From: Oleispira sp964022115 | Lineage (GTDB): Bacteria > Pseudomonadota > Gammaproteobacteria > Pseudomonadales > Oceanobacteraceae | Assembly (NCBI GenBank): GCA_964022115.1 | Contig: CAXIBC010000015.1 | Coordinates: 1-40,206, forward strand | Reading direction: 5' to 3' | DNA: 40,206 bases | Shown: positions 25,767-35,102 of the stretch, piece by piece | Numbering within the stretch: position 1 is the first letter of the stretch | How the letters are laid out: every line of letters starts with the position of its first letter | Program-made: the position numbers and the translations under genes | The notes under the pieces: generated by a model | What the model was told of the DNA's origin: nothing | Databases searched by the model: none | Seen by the model: the letters and a program-made list of their open reading frames with translations, nothing else

Positions 25767-26621
25767 TTAACCCTTAAGTTGAGCGGCAACTTCTGCTGCG
25801 AAATCAACTTCAGCAACTTCAACACCTTCACCAACAGCGATGCGTTGGAAGGATACGATTTCAGCGCCAGCTTCTTTAGCCAACTGACCAACTGTCACAT
25901 CAGGGTTCTTAACGAAAGGCTGCTCAGTCAAGCTAGACTCTTTCAAGAACTTCTTAATACGACCACCCATCATTTTTTCAACGATAGCTTCTGGCTTACC
26001 CGCCATATCTGGCTGAGCTTTAATAATTTCTTCTTCTTTAGCAACAAGCTCTGCTGGCATATCTTCAGCATTAACCACAACTGGGTTTAATGCAGTGATG
26101 TGCATAGCAATTTCTTTAGCTACTTCTTCATTGCCGCCTTTAAGCGCAACCAATGCAGCAAGCTTACCGTTAGAGTGAACATAGCTGCCCACAACATCAG
26201 ATTCTAAAGAGAAGATGCGACGAACTTCAATTTTTTCGCCAATTTTCTGAACCAATGCTTCACGAGCTTCTTCAAGTTCGCCAGCCATTACTGCCGCAAT
26301 GTCGGTTTCTTTAGTTTCAGCTACTTTAGCAACAACCTTGTCAGCAAAACCTAGGAAGTTAGCATCGCCAGCGGCGAAGTCAGTTTCCGAGTTAACTTCA
26401 ACTGCAAAGATTGAATTGCCGTTTGCAGCAACAAAAACTTTACCTTCAGCCGCAGTACGGTCAGCTTTCTTAGCCGCTTTTAGGCCAGAGTTCTTACGTA
26501 GATCTTCGATTGCTTTATCGATATCACCTTCGTTAGCCGCCAAAGCTTTCTTACATTCCATCATACCCAAGCCAGTGCGCTCGCGTAATTCTTTAACCAG
26601 TTGTGCAGAGATACGTGCCAT
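25767..26621 (-). CDS. tsf: Translation elongation factor Ts
   Basis: EF-Ts is the guanine-nucleotide exchange factor for EF-Tu. The N-terminal UBA-like domain has VKELRERTGLGMMECKKAL. The core contains SETDFAAGDANF, the EF-Tu-contacting motif that is usually TDFVA. A dimerisation region and a C-terminal module with the EF-Tu helix (QPFVKNPDVTVGQL) follow. The 284 residues are typical. It lies 87 bases after rpsB, with an attenuator-like hairpin between the two genes and a terminator 55 bases after its stop. Confidence 0.98.
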   Translation of the reverse strand: MARISAQLVKELRERTGLGMMECKKALAANEGDIDKAIEDLRKNSGLKAAKKADRTAAEGKVFVAANGNSIFAVEVNSETDFAAGDANFLGFADKVVAKVAETKETDIAAVMAGELEEAREALVQKIGEKIEVRRIFSLESDVVGSYVHSNGKLAALVALKGGNEEVAKEIAMHITALNPVVVNAEDMPAELVAKEEEIIKAQPDMAGKPEAIVEKMMGGRIKKFLKESSLTEQPFVKNPDVTVGQLAKEAGAEIVSFQRIAVGEGVEVAEVDFAAEVAAQLKG

Positions 26622-26663
26622 GAGAGAGAGTCCTCAAATATTTAAAAAATTAAATGAATGATC

Positions 26664-26690
26664 AAAAAAAAAGGGGCAAGCCCCTTTTTT
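26664..26690. terminator. rpsB-tsf intergenic attenuator hairpin
   Basis: GGGG (26673-26676), CAAG loop and CCCC (26681-26684) are flanked by nine A before and six T after. The A and T runs can extend the stem, or act as a U tract on either strand. Placed between rpsB and tsf, it fits the partial terminator that lowers tsf expression relative to rpsB in other gammaproteobacteria. Confidence 0.75.
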
Positions 26691-26708
26691 CATGAGATAG
26701 CTTCGAGA

Positions 26709-27446
26709 TTACTCAGCCGCTGGCTCAGCTTTCTCTTCAGCAACTTCGCCTTTATCAGCAGCAGTCGCTTGCTTGCCATCAAGAACCGCATCAGCTACTG
26801 CAGTTGCATAGATCTCGATTGCACGAATCGCATCATCGTTACCTGGGATAACGTAGTCGATGCCATCTGGGTTAGAGTTAGTATCAACGATACCAACAAC
26901 TGGGATACCCAATTTGTTTGCTTCTTGAATCGCAATACGCTCATGATCAACGTCGATTACGAAAACAACATCAGGCAAACCACCCATGTCTTTAATACCA
27001 CCGATAGAACGCTCTAGCTTGTCCATTTCACGGGCACGCATCAAAGCTTCTTTCTTAGTCAACTGTTCAAAAGTACCGTCAGCTTTTTGAGCTTCTAAAT
27101 CGCGAAAACGCTTGATAGATTGACGAATAGTTTTGTAGTTAGTCAACATACCACCCAACCAGCGGTGAGCAACGTATGGCTGGCCAGAACGTTCTGCTTG
27201 CTGTTGAATGATTTTGCTCGCTGCGCGCTTAGTACCAACAAACAATACTTTGTTATTGCCAGAAGTGCGGCTTTCGATCAACTTCAATGCATTATTTAAT
27301 GCAGGAACAGTGTGCTCCAAGTTGATGATATGAATCTTATTGCGAGCACCAAAGATGTACTTACCCATTTTAGGGTTCCAGTAACGAGTTTGGTGACCAA
27401 AGTGTACGCCTGCTTTAAGCAGGTCACGCATGCTAACTTGCGCCAT
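26709..27446 (-). CDS. rpsB: 30S ribosomal protein S2
   Basis: S2 is a late-assembling small-subunit protein needed for S1 binding. The 245-residue chain opens with VSMRDLLKAGVHFGHQTRYWNPKM, followed by IHIINLEHT, VLFVGTKRAA, RWLGGMLTNYKTIRQSI and DVVFVIDVDHERIAIQEANKLGIPVVGIVDTNSNPDGIDYVIPGND (listed in part). The tail is an acidic, Ala/Glu-rich extension. AAGG upstream supports the start. A structured leader in front suggests autoregulation by S2. Confidence 0.98.
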   Translation of the reverse strand: MAQVSMRDLLKAGVHFGHQTRYWNPKMGKYIFGARNKIHIINLEHTVPALNNALKLIESRTSGNNKVLFVGTKRAASKIIQQQAERSGQPYVAHRWLGGMLTNYKTIRQSIKRFRDLEAQKADGTFEQLTKKEALMRAREMDKLERSIGGIKDMGGLPDVVFVIDVDHERIAIQEANKLGIPVVGIVDTNSNPDGIDYVIPGNDDAIRAIEIYATAVADAVLDGKQATAADKGEVAEEKAEPAAE

Positions 27447-27787
27447 AATATAACTACCTTAATTAAGTTTGGGTTGGGCCTCCACACATCCAATATCGCG
27501 ACCTTTCGGCACCCCGCAACATCGTTGTAATGTGTGTGTGTATTATTTACTAACCAAGCTATCAAACAGAGCATTTGTGAAAAATTCAAAAACACTACGG
27601 CAAGATAGGCCTAATTAGCGGCGCTTTATACCATTTCCAGTAACAAAAATAAAGCATTTCGTGGTTTTTAATGGCATATTTGCCCCATTTATAAAAGCAA
27701 AAGATAAGCGTACAATGAGCTTATTAATAAGTTTTACGCCAAGATTAGCCAAACCTTTAGCCAAACCTATCGTACAAGCGAAGAAAT
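27447..27787. other. Divergent rpsB-map intergenic region
   Basis: This 341-base gene-free stretch holds the promoters of the rpsB-tsf and map-glnD transcripts. The rpsB side carries a structured leader (27483-27536). On the minus strand, TTGAAT and TTGATA-like hexamers and a TAATAC box lie within about 27541-27592, but their spacing is imperfect, so no promoter is assigned. The map side (27600-27787) is AT-rich with no clear motif. Confidence 0.6.
27483..27536 (-). promoter_or_regulatory. Structured rpsB leader, candidate S2-binding autoregulatory element
   Basis: In the rpsB 5' leader, CACACAT pairs with ATGTGTG (27483-27489 with 27530-27536) to close a domain. This domain contains a small hairpin CAAC-ATC-GTTG (27517-27527) and a GGGGTGCCGAAAGGTC segment. 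It lies about 37 bases before the start codon. Gammaproteobacterial rpsB leaders are known to be bound by S2; placing this sequence in that class is inference from position and structure. Confidence 0.55.
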
Positions 27788-28564
27788 ATGTCAAAATTTG
27801 TAAAAACAGCCGAAGAAATAGAAAAGATGCGTATAGCCGGTCGATTGGCTGCTGAAGTACTAGAAATGATCGAAGAGCATGTTGTTGCGGGCATTACCAC
27901 AGATGAGCTCAATACCATCTGCCATAACTATATAGTCGATGTACAAGGCGCTATTCCAGCCCCGTTAAATTATCATGGTTTCCCTAAGTCTATCTGCACC
28001 TCAGTAAACCACGTTATTTGCCACGGCATACCTAATGATAAAAAACTGAAAAAAGGCGATATTATCAATATCGACATCACTGTCATCAAAGATGGTTATC
28101 ATGGTGATACCAGTAAGATGTTTTTTATCGGTGAACCAAGCGCACCCTTGCAGCGCCTAGTCGACATTACCCAAGAGTGCATGTACAAGGCAATCGCCTT
28201 AGTAAAACCAGGTTGCCGCTTAGGGGATATTGGTGCCATTATTCAGCAACACGCCGAAAGCAATCACTATTCCATCGTTCGTGAATATTGCGGCCATGGC
28301 ATTGGCAGTGAATTTCATGAAGATGGTTTCCAAGTATTGCATTATGGCAAGGCTGGCACTGGCATGGAATTATTACCAGGCATGACCTTTACCATCGAGC
28401 CTATGGTAAACCTAGGTAAGCGCTTCAATAAGCAATTACCTGATGGCTGGACAGTAGTCACTAAGGATCGCAAACCCAGTGCTCAGTTTGAGCATACCTG
28501 CCTAGTGACAGAAGACGGAGTTGATGTACTAACTCGCCGCAAGGAAGAGACTCAATACTGGTAA
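27788..28564 (+). CDS. map: Methionine aminopeptidase, type I
   Basis: MAP removes the initiator methionine from nascent proteins. The 258-residue enzyme has the pita-bread fold with metal ligands D96 (NIDITV) and D107 (HGDTSKMF), the histidine in CGHGIGSEFHE, and glutamates in FTIEPMVN and QFEHTCLV. It lacks any N-terminal zinc-finger extension and is therefore type Ia. It is divergent from rpsB, the standard gammaproteobacterial arrangement, and 50 bases before glnD. Confidence 0.97.
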   Translation: MSKFVKTAEEIEKMRIAGRLAAEVLEMIEEHVVAGITTDELNTICHNYIVDVQGAIPAPLNYHGFPKSICTSVNHVICHGIPNDKKLKKGDIINIDITVIKDGYHGDTSKMFFIGEPSAPLQRLVDITQECMYKAIALVKPGCRLGDIGAIIQQHAESNHYSIVREYCGHGIGSEFHEDGFQVLHYGKAGTGMELLPGMTFTIEPMVNLGKRFNKQLPDGWTVVTKDRKPSAQFEHTCLVTEDGVDVLTRRKEETQYW

Positions 28565-28614
28565 TCGTAATAACAATTCTCTTCCAATCACTCATAAGTA
28601 ATAGGTAATAGATC

Positions 28615-31335
28615 TTGACGACCATGGCCGCAGATAAAACAGTAATTGAACTTCCTAGCATTGATAACGAAGCTTTACTTTCTCAATTAAGCGCGGCCAT
28701 ATCTCCACTCCCTGTCGTTAAGCCCTTATTAACCAATATTAAGCAGCAGTGCCATGCTTACTTTCGTGCAACTCTGGATGCAACAACCTTAGTTGCACAC
28801 CGCTGCAAGCTGATCGATCAAATCCTTTTTTGCCTATGGCAACATTCTGGCTTTAATAATAGCAGCGGTAATAGCGGTATATCCTTGCTTGCCGTCGGCG
28901 GGTACGGGCGAGGAGAACTGCATCCCTACTCTGATATCGATTTACTGATCGTATTAGAAAACGAAGCAAGCTTCGACATCCATAAAGAAGCACTACAAGG
29001 CTTTATCACACTATTATGGGATCTGAAACTTGATATCGGCCATAGCGTTCGAACACTAGACGAGTGCGTATCCGAAGCTAAAAAAGACCTTACTATCATC
29101 ACTAATATGATGGAGGTAAGAACACTCGCAGGTGACGAGTCATTACTTACAATATTGCAAGAAAGAACTCACCCTCAGTCAATTTGGTCAAGTAGAGAAT
29201 TCTTTGAAGCTAAATGGCAAGAACTAAAAGACCGCCATGCGAAGCATGAAGATACCGAATACAACCTTGAACCTAACGTAAAAAAATCTCCCGGCACATT
29301 ACGTGACATCCAAACCATTAATTGGATGGCCATGCGCCACTTCGGCCATGAAGAGTTAGAAGAATTAAGACAGTACAAATTTTTAACCGAATTTGAACTC
29401 AATCTTTATCAGCATAGTACTGAGTTCTTATGGCAACTTCGCTACGCTTTGCACATGGTTTCCGACCGCGAGGAAGATCGACTATTATTCGATTTGCAAA
29501 TAGAGATTGCTGAAATATTAGGCTTTTCTGACGATGAAGAAATGCTCGGTGTCGAACGTATGATGCTGCAATTTTATCGCAACCAGCTAGCTCTCAACGA
29601 GCTTACCGATATTCTTCTTGTGCATATCAAAGACGATATCTTTGGCGATAGCTGCCAAGATGAGATTGAGCCTATTGATGATGACCTCTATCTTTGTAAC
29701 GGCTACATTCGCTTAACTACGCCCAATAGAATTAGCGAAAAACCTGAATTGCTATTACGCATTTTTGTTGAATTTGCGCAACGCAACAATATTCAAGGTA
29801 TGCATTCCAGTACCATTCGCGCTTTGCATGATAATAGAGATTTAATCGATCAAGAGTTTCGTGAAAACCCACGACATAACGATCTATTTATGCAGCTACT
29901 TAGAAGTAACCTGCAAGTCTCCAGCACCTTAAGGCGCATGATGCGCTACGGTATTCTTGGTCGCTACATTCCCGATTTTGGTAGCATTATCGGCCACATG
30001 CAATATGATTTATTTCATATTTATACGGTCGATGAACATAGCCTTCGTATGGTACAAATGCTTCGCCGTTATCGTTACGCTGATGAGAGAGAACACTTTC
30101 CTGTCGCCTCCAACCTAATCCATAAAATTAAACGCAAAGAAGTTTTATACATCACCGCCTTATTACACGATGCCGGTAAAATGTATCGTGGTGAACATGA
30201 AGTCGCAGGGGCCGAAATTGCAAGTGCGTTTTGCCAGCAACATAAACTCAAACAATATGATGCCGACATGGTTGAATGGTTAGTACGCAACCATTTATTA
30301 ATGTCACAAGCTTCTCAGCGCATTGACATCAACAACCCAGAAGATATTCACCAATTCGCGCTTGAAGTCGGTGATATGGATCACTTACAGCACCTATTCT
30401 TAATTTCTGTCGCGGATATATACAGCACCAATCCCAAACTGTGGACAGGCTGGCGCTCAGAGCAAATGCGCACCCTATATGAAAATACCAAGCAAGCCTT
30501 CCGCCGTGGTTTAAATAACTCCATGGGCAAAGACCAGTTTATTAGCGCCATTCAGTACGAGGCAATTTACGAGCTGGAAAAACTGGGTATTGATGAAGCT
30601 CATGCCCGTAAAATATGGGATGAACCTGGGGATGATTACTTTCTACGGGAAGGAGCCGATAACATTGTTTGGCATACCCAACTCATCACTGAGCACGGAA
30701 ATAGCGAATCACCATTAATCGCCATCCGAGAAACCAGCGATATCGATTTTGAAGGGGCGACGCAAATTTTCATTTTCATGAAAGGCCACCCCAATCTATT
30801 TGCCGTTACTACAGCGACCCTTGATCAGCTAAACCTCAGCATTCAAGACGCACGCATTATGACCTCAAACAACCACAACGCCGTTGATACTTACATAGTA
30901 CTGGATGAGAATGGCGATTCAATTGGCAACGACATAGCGCGTATTGAACAAATTAAAAAGACCCTCACCTGCGCAATATCAACACCAGAAGAATACAATA
31001 ACGTCATCCAGCGCCGTACCCCTAGACTGCTCAAGCATTTCAAAATACCAACTCAAGTCACCCTCAGTAATGATCCTGTTATGCGACGCACAGTTTTAGA
31101 GGTTATCGCAGCAGATCGCCCTGGGTTATTAGCGCGTATGGGAGAGTTTTTTGTGACTCATAACCTATTAATGCATGGGGCTAAGATCATGACGGAAGGA
31201 GAACGTATTTCGGATATTTTCTTTATTACCGATATCAATGACAACCCAATCAGCGACCCTGACTTATGCCTCCGCATTCAAGAAAGCATATGCCAGGTAC
31301 TCGATCAGCAGGTTGAAGCTCAGCAACAAGTATAG
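28615..31335 (+). CDS. glnD: PII uridylyltransferase / uridylyl-removing enzyme
   Basis: GlnD is the bifunctional glutamine sensor that uridylylates PII at low nitrogen and removes UMP when glutamine is high. Domains in order: nucleotidyltransferase (about 70-220, GGYGRGELHPYSDIDLLI), linker helices with the KKSPGTLRDIQTI signature, HD hydrolase domain (about 470-600, ALLHDAGK), and two C-terminal ACT domains (about 710-790 and 825-900, the second with DRPGLLARMG). The 906 residues are normal. TTG at 28615 has AGG nine bases upstream; ATG at 28624 is an alternative start. Its end faces the adenine deaminase gene with only 15 bases between. Confidence 0.96.
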   Translation: MTTMAADKTVIELPSIDNEALLSQLSAAISPLPVVKPLLTNIKQQCHAYFRATLDATTLVAHRCKLIDQILFCLWQHSGFNNSSGNSGISLLAVGGYGRGELHPYSDIDLLIVLENEASFDIHKEALQGFITLLWDLKLDIGHSVRTLDECVSEAKKDLTIITNMMEVRTLAGDESLLTILQERTHPQSIWSSREFFEAKWQELKDRHAKHEDTEYNLEPNVKKSPGTLRDIQTINWMAMRHFGHEELEELRQYKFLTEFELNLYQHSTEFLWQLRYALHMVSDREEDRLLFDLQIEIAEILGFSDDEEMLGVERMMLQFYRNQLALNELTDILLVHIKDDIFGDSCQDEIEPIDDDLYLCNGYIRLTTPNRISEKPELLLRIFVEFAQRNNIQGMHSSTIRALHDNRDLIDQEFRENPRHNDLFMQLLRSNLQVSSTLRRMMRYGILGRYIPDFGSIIGHMQYDLFHIYTVDEHSLRMVQMLRRYRYADEREHFPVASNLIHKIKRKEVLYITALLHDAGKMYRGEHEVAGAEIASAFCQQHKLKQYDADMVEWLVRNHLLMSQASQRIDINNPEDIHQFALEVGDMDHLQHLFLISVADIYSTNPKLWTGWRSEQMRTLYENTKQAFRRGLNNSMGKDQFISAIQYEAIYELEKLGIDEAHARKIWDEPGDDYFLREGADNIVWHTQLITEHGNSESPLIAIRETSDIDFEGATQIFIFMKGHPNLFAVTTATLDQLNLSIQDARIMTSNNHNAVDTYIVLDENGDSIGNDIARIEQIKKTLTCAISTPEEYNNVIQRRTPRLLKHFKIPTQVTLSNDPVMRRTVLEVIAADRPGLLARMGEFFVTHNLLMHGAKIMTEGERISDIFFITDINDNPISDPDLCLRIQESICQVLDQQVEAQQQV

Positions 31336-31350
31336 TGTTAGCTACGAGCG

Positions 31351-32400
31351 CTAGCGGCTGAGTTTGAGCAGCTGAGCAATGTGTATTTCTTTTTGCTCAT
31401 CCGCCATAAAGCTACCGCTAATACTATTAAGCGCTAACTTGACTGCCTGCAAACGTGTCAGCCCTAAATGCTCGATCAAGGCCTCAAAGTTTTGCATCAA
31501 ATACCCACCAAAAAATGCTGGGTCATCGGCATTTACCATCACCGCAATGTTTTGATCCAATAACTGCAAAATATTATGCTCACTCATATGTGAAAATACT
31601 TTCAAACGGGTATTACTGAGAGGGCAAACCGTTAAGGTTATCTGCTCGGCCGCTAAGCGCTTCATCAAAGCATCATCTTCATGGCAGCGCACACCATGAT
31701 CAATACGATCGACCTTGAGAATATCCAAAGCATCAACGATATAATCCGCTGGCCCCTCTTCCCCAGCATGAGCGACCGCACGCAAACCTAAAGCTCTTGC
31801 TTGGGCAAAAACACGGGCAAATTTTTCCGGTGGATGGCCTAACTCTGAAGAATCTAACCCTACCCCAACTAGGTGCTGCAAATAAGGCTGAGCTTGCTGC
31901 AAACACTCAACAGCTTGCTGCTCCGATAAATGACGTAAAAAACATAGAATCAAACCACTAGTAATACCTAGCTCTGACTCCGCTTGCTGTAATGCACGCG
32001 TTATCCCCTTAAAAACAATCCCTATATCAATACCACGATCAGTATGGGTCTGAGGATCAAAAAAAGGTTCCACATGCACTAAACCATCTTGCTGGCAGCG
32101 CAATAAATACGCCCAAGTAAGATCAAAGAAATCTTGCTCTGTGCGTAACACATCGGCGCACTGATAATAGATATCTAGAAATGATTGTAGATTATGAAAA
32201 TCATACGCCGCCCTTACCTCATCAACATCCGCATAAGGGAGCTTGATATTATTACGCGCTGCTAGGGTGAACATTAATTCCGGCTCGAGTGAACCTTCTA
32301 GGTGTAAATGCAGCTCTGTCTTAGGCAGCTGGCGGACAAAATCACTGCTAGCGACTTCATCAGGGGCTCTTACTTGCTCAGCTAAGTTAATTGGATTCAT
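31351..32400 (-). CDS. Adenine deaminase (COG1816 family)
   Basis: This is a zinc or iron amidohydrolase-fold enzyme, predicted to convert adenine to hypoxanthine and ammonia. Motifs: LPKTELHLHLEGSLEPE (first metal histidines), HVEPFFDPQTHTDRGI, GLDSSELGHPPEKF, VAHAGEEGP, RIDHGVR and VMVNADDPAFFGG. From memory, these match the characterised Pseudomonas aeruginosa PA0148 adenine deaminase far better than true adenosine deaminases, although the family is often labelled Add. ATG at 32400 was chosen because GAAGG lies eight bases upstream; a TTG at 32415 would add five residues. It lies 137 bases after the kinase gene and may be transcribed separately. Confidence 0.85.
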   Translation of the reverse strand: MNPINLAEQVRAPDEVASSDFVRQLPKTELHLHLEGSLEPELMFTLAARNNIKLPYADVDEVRAAYDFHNLQSFLDIYYQCADVLRTEQDFFDLTWAYLLRCQQDGLVHVEPFFDPQTHTDRGIDIGIVFKGITRALQQAESELGITSGLILCFLRHLSEQQAVECLQQAQPYLQHLVGVGLDSSELGHPPEKFARVFAQARALGLRAVAHAGEEGPADYIVDALDILKVDRIDHGVRCHEDDALMKRLAAEQITLTVCPLSNTRLKVFSHMSEHNILQLLDQNIAVMVNADDPAFFGGYLMQNFEALIEHLGLTRLQAVKLALNSISGSFMADEQKEIHIAQLLKLSR

Positions 32401-32537
32401 TACCTCTACCTTCAATCAATTATTTCTATAGGCAGTTTAAAATAAAAAACTGACCATTGCGTTAACTATCTTATAAATATTAATGATAGAGCAGCAAGTG
32501 GCGCAAAATACAGCGATAAAAGTAAGTCAGCCGCTTT

Positions 32538-35075
32538 TTAGACATCCATTAATGGCAAATAAAAATAAAATGACGTGCCTGTCGATGATGATTCATACCG
32601 TATTTGGCTCTTAATACGCCTTAAGGCAACATCTACAAACCGTAGCCCTAAACCAATACCTTGAGCTTTTTGGGTATTACTATCTTGCCCTCTTGAATAA
32701 GGTTTAAACAGGTTATCTGCAAGTTCGCTAGGTATTCCTGGGCCCTGATCCGTGATACGCACCTCTACTAACGAATCTTGTACTCGTGTAATACTGACGA
32801 GTACTCGACTTAGATCGGGGCTGTATTTAATGGCATTACTCACTAAATTTAATACTACTCTTTCGAGTAACTCGCCATTCGCCCATACCCAGCAATCATC
32901 TTGCGCTTCTATTATTAACGAAATCGACTTTTCTTGCGCTTGATGATAAAGCGTATCAAGGGCATTTTGAGCTACGGAATAGAGGTCAACCTCATACAAG
33001 GCAATCTCTTCATCTCCTTCAACTTTCGCTAGCTGTAAAAATTGTTCAGCAAACTTCAACCCACGCTGACTGTATAAATCAACCTTCTCTATTAACTCGG
33101 CCGTCGTCATGGATGCGTGGTCCGCCAAGCGAAACTGACTGACTAAGGCTTGCAAAGAAGCCATAGGAGAACGTAAATCATGGGATAAGAAATCAATCAT
33201 TTCACTGCGACTTCTATGAGCCTGCTTAACTTCACTAATATCGGTAATATTAAAGACTAATAAAGGAGGCAAAGAGGATAAATTGGCATCCAGCTTGTTT
33301 TGAATACAATGAATACTCACTGATAGATCGTTTCCTGCTGACCTAGCTTCAACCGTAACCGTTGTTTGCAATAAAACGGCATCACGTAAAATATTTAACC
33401 ACTCTCCTTTCACTAGGCGAACCGCAGTAAACAAGGATCTTGTATGCTGAATATTGGTTGTAGCGAGTTCGTTCAGTGCCTTATTACAGAATAGCACCTT
33501 GCCCGTTAAATCAGCGACAAGTATACCCGCAGACATACCCTCAATACTTTCCTCAAATAAAGAGTGGGTCATGGCTAGTTGCTGCTGAAAACCATTAAGA
33601 AAAGATAACTGCTGAGCAAACACATCCGTAGCTAAGGACCGCTTTATAGCAGGAGAAAAATCTTGCTGCTGCATTAAAAGCTGATTCAATAAACTCAATT
33701 TATGGCGTTCAATCTCTGAAAACTTAGTAAAGTTTAATAATAGTATTTTTTCCTCGTTGGCGATTACAATAGCCAGCCTCTTACTAACGGTATCCAAAGA
33801 CTCATCCATAGCGGGTATTTCTTTTATTTTGTCAGTCGCTGAAATTATCCGATAATCGACTATTCCCATCAGCATTAATAATGATTTTAAATCCTCTTCC
33901 GAATTTAAACTATTATAGCTTGGCAAGCGAAATGCTTCTTTTTCCTGCTGCTGCTTCAGCTGTTTAATTTGCAAACGAAAATAATTTAATACGCGACTCA
34001 AACGCAATAGATTCCAAATAAAAGGTATGGTGATAAGAGCCAAAATTAGACCGGCTGATCGATACCAATACCCTTGATACAATAAGCCATAACTCAAAAA
34101 CCAAGCAATGCCAGCGCATATCAAAATCACAACAACCTGCTGTATACCTGATAATTTTGGCATTAGGTACAAGGCAATAAGAATAAAAAGTGAATTTAAA
34201 AAAAGTGTGGTTAAGAAAGGCAATGATTCAATCAATCGCCCTCGATCTAGGGCTTGATAAACATTGGCATTAATTTCAACCGCAGAGGTCTGCCTGCCAT
34301 TATCATTCACAGGGGTTAATAATGGATCCCCCATCGAAGTCGCTGTAACCCCAACAAATACGGTTCGCTGAGAAAACTTTTCCGCCGCTACTGCCCCTGT
34401 TAATACATCAACAAAAGAGAGACGTTCAAACTCCCCTTCGGTAACAAATGGAATAAATACATCGTCTAAATCCATTTCTAGTATGGGTGAATAGGGGTTA
34501 TTAAATAAAAAACTGGCAAAAGAAAAGTGCGGCCATTGCTTATCATTGTAACTGTCCATCAGACGAATTGATCGTAGTGTACCATCATCATCCAAATAAC
34601 TATTTACATGACCTAAGCCTGAATATTGCCTAAATGCCGGTGCTGGAAGCACCTCCATGATAGCGCCTTCTTTTAATAGCCGATCAAAATACAAGGGTAA
34701 AATGGTACGACCACTGTGTTCAATAGCCGTTGCTAGCAGTTGATCATTTTTATCAGTTAAATCTCCATGGGAAAAAATCACGTTATAAGCAATAACGCCG
34801 GCATCAGCTTGGGTCAACAAGTTAATCATTTGCCCATGGTAATTGCGCGGCCAAGGCCAAGGCCCTAATACCGACAAGCTTTGCTCATCGATTTCAACAA
34901 TTAATATTTTATCGTCAGCGGTTTGAGAGTATCTCTGAATATGCTGGTCATAAATAGAGTTATCCAATCCTTGGGTCCAAGCCATAAATGGATTGCTATT
35001 TACCAGCAATAGCAAAATTAAACCAAGGGCAATTAAGGGCCAGTCTAGAGAGTGTTTTGTATTTTTATTATTCAC
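32538..35075 (-). CDS. CHASE2-domain sensor histidine kinase
   Basis: This 845-residue membrane sensor kinase starts at GTG. Order: one N-terminal transmembrane helix (about 13-31), a periplasmic CHASE2 domain (about 37-280, KILIVEIDEQSLSVLGPWPWPR is typical), and three transmembrane helices (about 285-360). A cytoplasmic region of unclear fold (about 375-500), a PAS-like domain (about 515-620, LVADLTGKVLFCNKALNEL), HisKA with phospho-acceptor H632 in FLSHDLRSPM, and HATPase_c with NLVSNAIKYSP, DQGPGIP and GIGLGL follow. It lies 27 bases after the FecR-LysM gene and in series with the response regulator, its likely partner. The CHASE2 ligand is unknown. Confidence 0.92.
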   Translation of the reverse strand: MNNKNTKHSLDWPLIALGLILLLLVNSNPFMAWTQGLDNSIYDQHIQRYSQTADDKILIVEIDEQSLSVLGPWPWPRNYHGQMINLLTQADAGVIAYNVIFSHGDLTDKNDQLLATAIEHSGRTILPLYFDRLLKEGAIMEVLPAPAFRQYSGLGHVNSYLDDDGTLRSIRLMDSYNDKQWPHFSFASFLFNNPYSPILEMDLDDVFIPFVTEGEFERLSFVDVLTGAVAAEKFSQRTVFVGVTATSMGDPLLTPVNDNGRQTSAVEINANVYQALDRGRLIESLPFLTTLFLNSLFILIALYLMPKLSGIQQVVVILICAGIAWFLSYGLLYQGYWYRSAGLILALITIPFIWNLLRLSRVLNYFRLQIKQLKQQQEKEAFRLPSYNSLNSEEDLKSLLMLMGIVDYRIISATDKIKEIPAMDESLDTVSKRLAIVIANEEKILLLNFTKFSEIERHKLSLLNQLLMQQQDFSPAIKRSLATDVFAQQLSFLNGFQQQLAMTHSLFEESIEGMSAGILVADLTGKVLFCNKALNELATTNIQHTRSLFTAVRLVKGEWLNILRDAVLLQTTVTVEARSAGNDLSVSIHCIQNKLDANLSSLPPLLVFNITDISEVKQAHRSRSEMIDFLSHDLRSPMASLQALVSQFRLADHASMTTAELIEKVDLYSQRGLKFAEQFLQLAKVEGDEEIALYEVDLYSVAQNALDTLYHQAQEKSISLIIEAQDDCWVWANGELLERVVLNLVSNAIKYSPDLSRVLVSITRVQDSLVEVRITDQGPGIPSELADNLFKPYSRGQDSNTQKAQGIGLGLRFVDVALRRIKSQIRYESSSTGTSFYFYLPLMDV

Positions 35076-35102
35076 AATACATCAGTATAAGTGCTAGCAA
35101 GT

